From an uncultured Panacagrimonas sp. (GTDB lineage: Bacteria > Pseudomonadota > Gammaproteobacteria > Nevskiales > Nevskiaceae): a stretch of 10,615 nucleotides of DNA. The position numbers and the translations under genes were made by a program. This document shows, in pieces, positions 6,536 through 10,615 of the stretch. Numbering within the stretch: position 1 is the first letter of the stretch; each line of letters begins with the position of its first letter. Under the pieces are notes generated by a model, which was not told where the DNA came from, made no database searches, and was given only the letters and a program-made list of their open reading frames with translations. Location: contig CAMLNE010000125.1 of NCBI GenBank assembly GCA_946481265.1, positions 1-10,615 of the forward strand, read 5' to 3'.

Positions 6536-8572
6536 ATGAAGATTCTGGAAAGCTACGCGAGCGGCGCATGGAAAGCCGGCGAAGGCGGCGACACGCAGCA
6601 CGACGCCATCACCGGCGCGCCGGTGGCGCAGGTGTCGAGCAAGGGCCTGGACTTCGGCGCGATGCTCGAACACGGCCGAAAGGTCGGCGGTCCTGCGCTG
6701 CGCGCGCTGACCTTCCACCAGCGCGCGATGAAGCTCAAGGCGCTGGCCACCTACCTGTCGGAGCGCAAGGACGCGCTCTACACGCTGTCGGCCGCGACGG
6801 GCGCCAGCCGGATCGATTCGATGATCGATATCGACGGCGGCTTCGGCACCCTGTTCAGCTACGCCGGCAAGGGCCGGCGTGAACTGCCCAACGCAGCCTT
6901 CATCATCGACGGCGCGCCCGAGGTCATGGGCAAGACCGGCAGCTTCGTCGGCCAGCACATCCTGACGCCGCTGCAGGGCGTCGCGGTGCACATCAACGCC
7001 TTCAACTTCCCCGTGTGGGGAATGCTGGAAAAGCTGAGCGTGAACCTGCTCGCCGGCATGCCGGCGATCGTCAAGCCGGCCAGCCAGACCGCGTACCTGA
7101 CCGAGGCGGTGTTCCGCCTGATGATCGAGTCCAGGATCTTCCCGGAAGGCGCGTTCCAGCTCATCTGCGGCGGCGTCGGCGACCTGTTCGATCATCTGAC
7201 CGGCCAGGACGTGGTGACCTTCACCGGTTCGGCGTCCACCGGCCACAAGCTGCGCTCGCATCCGGCCATCGTGCGCAACGCCGTCCGCTTCACGATGGAG
7301 GCCGACTCGCTGAACTGCTCGATCCTGGGCCCCGACGCGGTGGCCGGCACGCCCGAGTTCGACCTGTACGTGAAGGAGGTCGTGCGCGAGATGACGACCA
7401 AGTGCGGGCAGAAGTGCACGGCGATCCGCCGCGCCTTCGTGCCGCGCGCGCAGCTGTCGGCCGTCGTGGAGGCACTCAAGGCCCGGCTCGCCAAGGTCGT
7501 CGTCGGTGACCCCGCGCAGGAGGGCGTCACGATGGGCGCGCTCGCCAGCACCGCCCAGCGCGACGAGGTGCGCAGCGCGGTCGCGAAGCTGCGCGGTTCG
7601 GCCGAGCTCGTGTTCGGCGACCCGGAGTCGGTGAAGGTCGTCGGTGGAGACGCGGCGAAAGGCGCCTTCCTGTCGCCGCTGCTGCTGCTCTGCGCGCAGC
7701 CGATGGAGGCGCGCGTCGTGCACGAGGTGGAGGCCTTCGGCCCGGTCTGCACCGTGATGCCCTACGACAGCGTGGAGCAGGCCATCGAGCTTGCCGCGCG
7801 CGGCGAGGGCAGCCTGGTCGGGTCGATCTTCACCCACGACAATGCCTTCGCGCGGCAGATGGTGATGGGCGCAGCGAGCTATCACGGTCGCCTGCTGATC
7901 GTGAACCGCGACTGCGCGAAGGAATCCACGGGACACGGTTCGCCGATGCCGGTGCTGATCCACGGCGGGCCCGGGCGGGCCGGCGGCGGCGAGGAGCTGG
8001 GCGGCGTGCGCGGGGTCTACCACTACCTGCAGCGCACCGCGCTGCAGGGATCGCCGGCGACGCTCGCCGCGATCACCGGCCAGTGGATCGCCGGCGCGCC
8101 GCGCAACCAGGGCGTGCATCCGTTCCGCAAGAATCTCGACGAACTGCAGCTCGGCGACAGCATCACGGCCGGGCCGCGCAGCGTCACCCTGGAGGACATC
8201 GAGCACTTCGCGGACTTCACCGGCGACACCTTCTACGCGCACATGGACGAGCAGGCGGCGGCGGCCAACCCCTTCTTCGGCGGACGCGTGGCGCACGGCT
8301 ACTACGTGCTGTCGATCGCGGCCGGCCTGTTCGTGCAGCCCGACCCGGGCCCGGTGCTGGCCAACTACGGCCTGGACAACCTGCGCTTCGTGACGCCGGC
8401 CAAGCCGGGCGACCAGCTCTGGGTCACGCTCACGGCCAAGGGCAAGAACCCGCGCATCACGGAGAACTACGGCGAGGTACGCTGGGATACGGTGGTCACC
8501 AACCAGGACGGCAAGGTGGTGGCGCAGTACGACGTGCTGACGATGGTCGAAAAGGCGCTGGCGAAAGCCTGA
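6536..8572 (+). CDS. paaZ: PaaZ, bifunctional oxepin-CoA hydrolase / aldehyde dehydrogenase
   Basis: A cytoplasmic fusion enzyme of 678 residues (681 in E. coli). The C-terminal MaoC-like hydratase domain (from about residue 530) opens oxepin-CoA hydrolytically. The N-terminal aldehyde dehydrogenase domain (about 1-515) then oxidises the semialdehyde with NADP+ to 3-oxo-5,6-dehydrosuberyl-CoA. Catalytic residues are visible: E255 in FTMEADSLN and C294 in KCGQKCTA for the dehydrogenase; D564 and H569 in [11 protein letters not shown] for the hydratase, with [14 protein letters not shown] after it. Both halves are intact, so the reactive aldehyde can be passed between sites in one complex. The start at 6536 ([10 protein letters not shown]) fits the family, with a weak GGAA at 6524-6527. 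Longer in-frame starts such as 6449 lie inside the repeat element and are rejected. The gene is bounded by repeat copies on both sides. Confidence 0.97.
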   Translation: MKILESYASGAWKAGEGGDTQHDAITGAPVAQVSSKGLDFGAMLEHGRKVGGPALRALTFHQRAMKLKALATYLSERKDALYTLSAATGASRIDSMIDIDGGFGTLFSYAGKGRRELPNAAFIIDGAPEVMGKTGSFVGQHILTPLQGVAVHINAFNFPVWGMLEKLSVNLLAGMPAIVKPASQTAYLTEAVFRLMIESRIFPEGAFQLICGGVGDLFDHLTGQDVVTFTGSASTGHKLRSHPAIVRNAVRFTMEADSLNCSILGPDAVAGTPEFDLYVKEVVREMTTKCGQKCTAIRRAFVPRAQLSAVVEALKARLAKVVVGDPAQEGVTMGALASTAQRDEVRSAVAKLRGSAELVFGDPESVKVVGGDAAKGAFLSPLLLLCAQPMEARVVHEVEAFGPVCTVMPYDSVEQAIELAARGEGSLVGSIFTHDNAFARQMVMGAASYHGRLLIVNRDCAKESTGHGSPMPVLIHGGPGRAGGGEELGGVRGVYHYLQRTALQGSPATLAAITGQWIAGAPRNQGVHPFRKNLDELQLGDSITAGPRSVTLEDIEHFADFTGDTFYAHMDEQAAAANPFFGGRVAHGYYVLSIAAGLFVQPDPGPVLANYGLDNLRFVTPAKPGDQLWVTLTAKGKNPRITENYGEVRWDTVVTNQDGKVVAQYDVLTMVEKALAKA

Positions 8573-8599
8573 TCCCGGGCTGCGGGGTGGAAGAAAAAA

Positions 8600-8726
8600 G
8601 GCCATCGCAAAGGCGCAAGGAAAGACAGGCAAGGATGCGAAGAAGGATTCATGGAAGCAGGGCAGCGAGCGTTGATCAGGCTTTCTTTGCGTCCTCTCTT
8701 TATGCCTTTGCGCCTTTGCGTTAGCC
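8600..8726. repeat. large imperfect inverted repeat, copy B, in the paaZ-paaG gap
   Basis: A 127-bp relative of copy A. The end blocks are GGCCATCGCAAAGGCG (8600-8615) and CGCCTTTGCGTTAGCC (8711-8726), matching at 14 of 16 positions. The inner arms (about 8616-8641 and 8686-8710) pair with several mismatches, and the centre is longer and unlike that of copy A. The right end and the next few bases (CGCCTTTGCGTTAGCCGTT) are identical in the two copies, and the left ends differ by one substitution and one missing base over about 25 positions. The orientation relative to the operon is the same. Confidence 0.87.
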
Positions 8727-8732
8727 GTTACT

Positions 8733-8746
8733 TCTCTAGGAGAGAG
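8733..8746 (+). promoter_or_regulatory. ribosome binding site of paaG inside a small hairpin
   Basis: The strong purine run AGGAGAGAG (8738-8746) ends two bases before the paaG ATG. TCTCT (8733-8737) is complementary to AGAGA (8741-8745), leaving AGG as the loop. The stem is only five base pairs, so partial masking of the site is possible but unproven. Confidence 0.55.
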
Positions 8747-8748
8747 CA

Positions 8749-9543
8749 ATGAACTACGAAAACATCCTGTTCGAAAACGCCGGCGGTATCGCACGCATCA
8801 CGCTCAACCGTCCCGACCGCCTCAACAGCTTCACGGTGGCGATGCACACCGAGCTGCGCGATGCCATCGGCCGGATCAAGAGCGACCCCGGCGTGCGCGT
8901 GCTTCTGCTCACCGGCGCGGGCCGCGGCTTCTGTGCCGGCCAGGACCTGGCCGATCGTGGTGCGGTGTCGGACGGCGACAAGCCGGTGGACCTGGGCGAG
9001 ACCGTCGCCAACTGGTGGGCGCCGCTGGTGATCGGCCTGCGCACCCTGCCGCTGCCGGTGGTGGTCGCGGTAAACGGCGTGGCGGCCGGCGCCGGCGCGA
9101 ATATCGCGCTGGCCGGTGACCTGGTCGTCGCCACCCGGTCCGCCAGCTTCATCCAGTCCTTCTGCAAGCTCGGCCTGATCCCGGACACCGGCGGCACCTG
9201 GGTCCTGCCGCGATTGCTGGGCACTGCGCGCGCGATGGGGCTGGCCATGCTCGGCGACAAGCTCAGCGCCGAGCAGGCCGAGCAATGGGGCCTGATCTGG
9301 AAGGCGGTGGACGACGCGACGTTCAAGGACGAGGTCGAGGCCCTGCTGCTGCAGCTGTCGCAGGCACCGACCCGCGGGCTGGCGCGGACCAAGGAGCTGA
9401 TCCTGGGCAGCGGACCGCTGAGCCTGGAGGAGGCGCTCAAGCGCGAGGGCGGTGCGATGCGCGAGCTGGGATTCAGCGCCGACTACCTCGAGGGCGTCGC
9501 CGCCTTCAAGGAAAAGCGCGCGCCGAAGTTCCACGGACGATAG
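8749..9543 (+). CDS. paaG: PaaG, ring-1,2-epoxyphenylacetyl-CoA isomerase (crotonase family)
   Basis: A protein of 264 residues (262 in E. coli) of the enoyl-CoA hydratase/isomerase superfamily. PaaG converts the epoxide made by PaaABCE to oxepin-CoA, and in the known pathway also shifts a double bond during the later beta-oxidation steps. Visible features are the N-terminal LNRPDRLNSF, the CoA and oxyanion-hole segment GFCAGQDL at residues 60-67, NGVAAGAGANIALAGDLVVA at 110-129, and KLGLIPDTGGTWVLPRLLG at 140-158. The aspartate D146 at the position usual for isomerases, rather than the glutamate pair of true hydratases, separates it from PaaF. The C-terminus FKEKRAPKFHGR is typical. It follows the paaZ-paaG repeat, has its own strong ribosome binding site, and is followed by paaI after 14 bases. 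Confidence 0.95.
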   Translation: MNYENILFENAGGIARITLNRPDRLNSFTVAMHTELRDAIGRIKSDPGVRVLLLTGAGRGFCAGQDLADRGAVSDGDKPVDLGETVANWWAPLVIGLRTLPLPVVVAVNGVAAGAGANIALAGDLVVATRSASFIQSFCKLGLIPDTGGTWVLPRLLGTARAMGLAMLGDKLSAEQAEQWGLIWKAVDDATFKDEVEALLLQLSQAPTRGLARTKELILGSGPLSLEEALKREGGAMRELGFSADYLEGVAAFKEKRAPKFHGR

Positions 9544-9557
9544 GAATCTTGCAGCCG

Positions 9558-10034
9558 ATGAGCCAGTCCCTGCCAGACGACGCCGAGGCCGCGCGCGAGC
9601 TTGCGCGCCGCGTCGGCCAGACCATGTATGCCAATGACCAGGCCTCGCAGTCGCTGGGGATCCGCATCGAGGAGATCGGTCCGGGCTATGCACGCATGAG
9701 CATGCAGGTGCGGCGCGACATGCTGAACGGTCATCTGAGCTGCCACGGCGGATTCCTGTTCACGCTGGCGGACAGCGCCTTCGCCTTCGCCTGCAACAGC
9801 CGCAACGAGTCCACCGTGGCGGCCGGCTGCAGCATCGAGTTCATCCGCCCCGGCCGCGAGAACGAGCGGCTGGTAGCGACCGCGCAGGAGCGCGTGCTGT
9901 CCGGCCGCACCGGCATCTACGACGCAACCGTGGTCAATCAGGCGGGCGAGATCATCGCGGTGTTCCGCGGCAAGTCGGCGCGCATCAAGGGCGAGGTCAT
10001 CCCCCCGGGCGGGGACTTGCCATCGTCACCCTGA
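9558..10034 (+). CDS. paaI: PaaI, hotdog-fold acyl-CoA thioesterase
   Basis: A protein of 158 residues, somewhat longer than the 140 of E. coli PaaI because of short extensions at both ends. It is a single hotdog domain. The active-site stretch NGHLSCHGGFLFTLADSAFAFACN spans residues 57-80, where N57 and D72 correspond to the asparagine and aspartate used by the PaaI group, and GRTGIYDATVVNQAGEIIAVFRGKS (about 117-140) is the typical C-terminal strand region. The known enzyme hydrolyses ring-hydroxylated or dead-end phenylacetyl-CoA derivatives and so protects the CoA pool. ATG at 9558 fits the family start; AGGAA at 9542-9546, overlapping the paaG stop, is the likely ribosome binding site although eleven bases away. 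This appears to be the last paa gene of the operon in the window. Confidence 0.94.
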   Translation: MSQSLPDDAEAARELARRVGQTMYANDQASQSLGIRIEEIGPGYARMSMQVRRDMLNGHLSCHGGFLFTLADSAFAFACNSRNESTVAAGCSIEFIRPGRENERLVATAQERVLSGRTGIYDATVVNQAGEIIAVFRGKSARIKGEVIPPGGDLPSSP

Positions 10035-10121
10035 GCGCCTGAACCGCACGATGTCAGCGCGCCCTATCACCCGGCGGGGGTTTCGTCGCGCCGCGCCGAC
10101 GATACGATGCGACCACAAGCC

Positions 10122-10161
10122 GCTCCATCGCCTGGAGCCGGCACCGCCGCGTCCGCGGCGG
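10122..10161. other. two hairpins between paaI and the fadL-like gene
   Basis: The 144-bp gap after paaI holds a six-base stem, GCTCCA (10122-10127) with TGGAGC (10133-10138), and a GC-rich stem, CCGCCGC (10144-10150) with GCGGCGG (10155-10161). The second ends six bases before the purine run of the next gene's ribosome binding site. No T-run follows either stem, so they may be leader structures of the downstream gene, a weak end of the paa transcript, or chance in GC-rich DNA. I found no clear promoter in this gap. Confidence 0.4.
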
Positions 10162-10178
10162 CTCACGGGGGAGAACTG

Positions 10179-10615
10179 ATGAGAGTGTCTGCTTTGCGAA
10201 TGCCACGTGCCTGCCTGTTCGTCCTGCTGCTGACGATCGCCGGGATCCCTGCCGCGCAGGCCGGCGGCGGCTACTTCGTGCTCGGCTACGGTCCGTATGC
10301 ACATCAGTCGGCCGGCACTTCGACGGCGGTCGGCCTGGACGCCTTTTTCGGCGCGTCGAACCCGGCCAAGCTGTCGGCGGTCGGCACCCGCCTGGACCTG
10401 GGCGTACTGACGTTCTTGCCCTACCGGCGCATCACGCGCAGCGGCTCGGAAACCCCGTTCGACCTGCAGTCGAAGAGCCGCAATGACCTGTTCTTCATTC
10501 CGGACGGCGGCTACGCGCACCGCATCGACGATACCTGGTCATGGGGTGTGACGGTCTACGGAAACGGCGGCCTGAACACGGAGTACCACGGCGACACCGG
10601 CATCGCGGGAACCAA
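10179..10615 (+). CDS. OmpP1/FadL-family outer membrane transport protein, 3' end cut off
   Basis: The frame opens at ATG 10179, with a strong ribosome binding site GGGGGAGAA at 10167-10175, and runs off the window after 145 codons. Residues 1-28 form a Sec signal peptide: a basic start with arginines, the hydrophobic core ACLFVLLLTIAGI, and a cleavage site after AQA. The mature part begins GGGYFVLGYGP and contains the GLDAFFGASNPAKLS segment (about residues 53-67), whose NPA is typical of the FadL/TodX family hatch region, followed by alternating beta-strand-like sequence (LDLGVLTFLPYRR, WSWGVTVYG). This family forms outer-membrane channels for fatty acids and aromatic hydrocarbons. Its place after paaI suggests uptake of an aromatic substrate that feeds phenylacetyl-CoA, but it may be an unrelated neighbour. 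Family assignment is moderately strong; the substrate is unknown. Confidence 0.75.
   Translation, partial: MRVSALRMPRACLFVLLLTIAGIPAAQAGGGYFVLGYGPYAHQSAGTSTAVGLDAFFGASNPAKLSAVGTRLDLGVLTFLPYRRITRSGSETPFDLQSKSRNDLFFIPDGGYAHRIDDTWSWGVTVYGNGGLNTEYHGDTGIAGT

Noticed and set aside
6398..8726. paaZ as the cargo of a composite transposon bounded by the two repeats
   Set aside because: The repeats are in the same orientation, are diverged, and no transposase or clear target duplication is visible. PaaZ also matches its neighbours in composition. A short dispersed repeat is the simpler reading.
6494..8794. A 766-codon open frame on the minus strand opposite paaZ
   Set aside because: It is antisense to a clearly identified paaZ, its product has low-complexity Arg/Ala/His/Val-rich composition, and it reads across the repeats. 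It is a side effect of G/C at third codon positions.

Overview
The window is a GC-rich chromosomal segment, probably from a gammaproteobacterium. The intergenic hairpin repeats look like those I recall from Xanthomonadales (Lysobacterales) genomes, so that order is my best guess; it is inference from memory, not a search. The GC-rich composition, with G or C at most third codon positions, makes long antisense open frames common. These frames are shadows and are left out.

Layout. At the left edge are the 3' part of an nnrS-family membrane protein gene and a sirB2-family membrane protein gene (positions 2-1490, + strand). Converging on them with a single base between the stop codons is paaX (minus strand, 1492-2427), the phenylacetyl-CoA-responsive repressor. 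A divergent control region (2428-2566) holds a perfect 8-bp inverted repeat overlapping a consensus -35 box. It is followed by a phenylacetate catabolic operon on the + strand: paaA, paaB, paaC, paaD, paaE (2567-6388), paaZ (6536-8572), paaG (8749-9543) and paaI (9558-10034). The right edge holds the start of an OmpP1/FadL-family outer-membrane channel gene (10179 to the window end).

How the genes work together. PaaABCE is the multicomponent epoxidase that converts phenylacetyl-CoA to the ring-1,2-epoxide, with PaaE passing electrons from NADPH and PaaD helping assemble the enzyme. PaaG isomerises the epoxide to the oxepin. PaaZ hydrolyses the ring and oxidises the resulting aldehyde. PaaI is a thioesterase that rescues CoA from dead-end intermediates. 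PaaX represses until phenylacetyl-CoA appears. The ligase PaaK and the beta-oxidation enzymes PaaF, PaaH and PaaJ are not in the window.

What is unusual. The genes themselves look complete and ordinary. The less usual content is intergenic. Three gaps inside the operon (D-E, E-Z and Z-G) are filled by hairpin-forming repeat elements. The two flanking paaZ are related, similarly oriented copies of one large imperfect inverted repeat. I see no undescribed protein system here.
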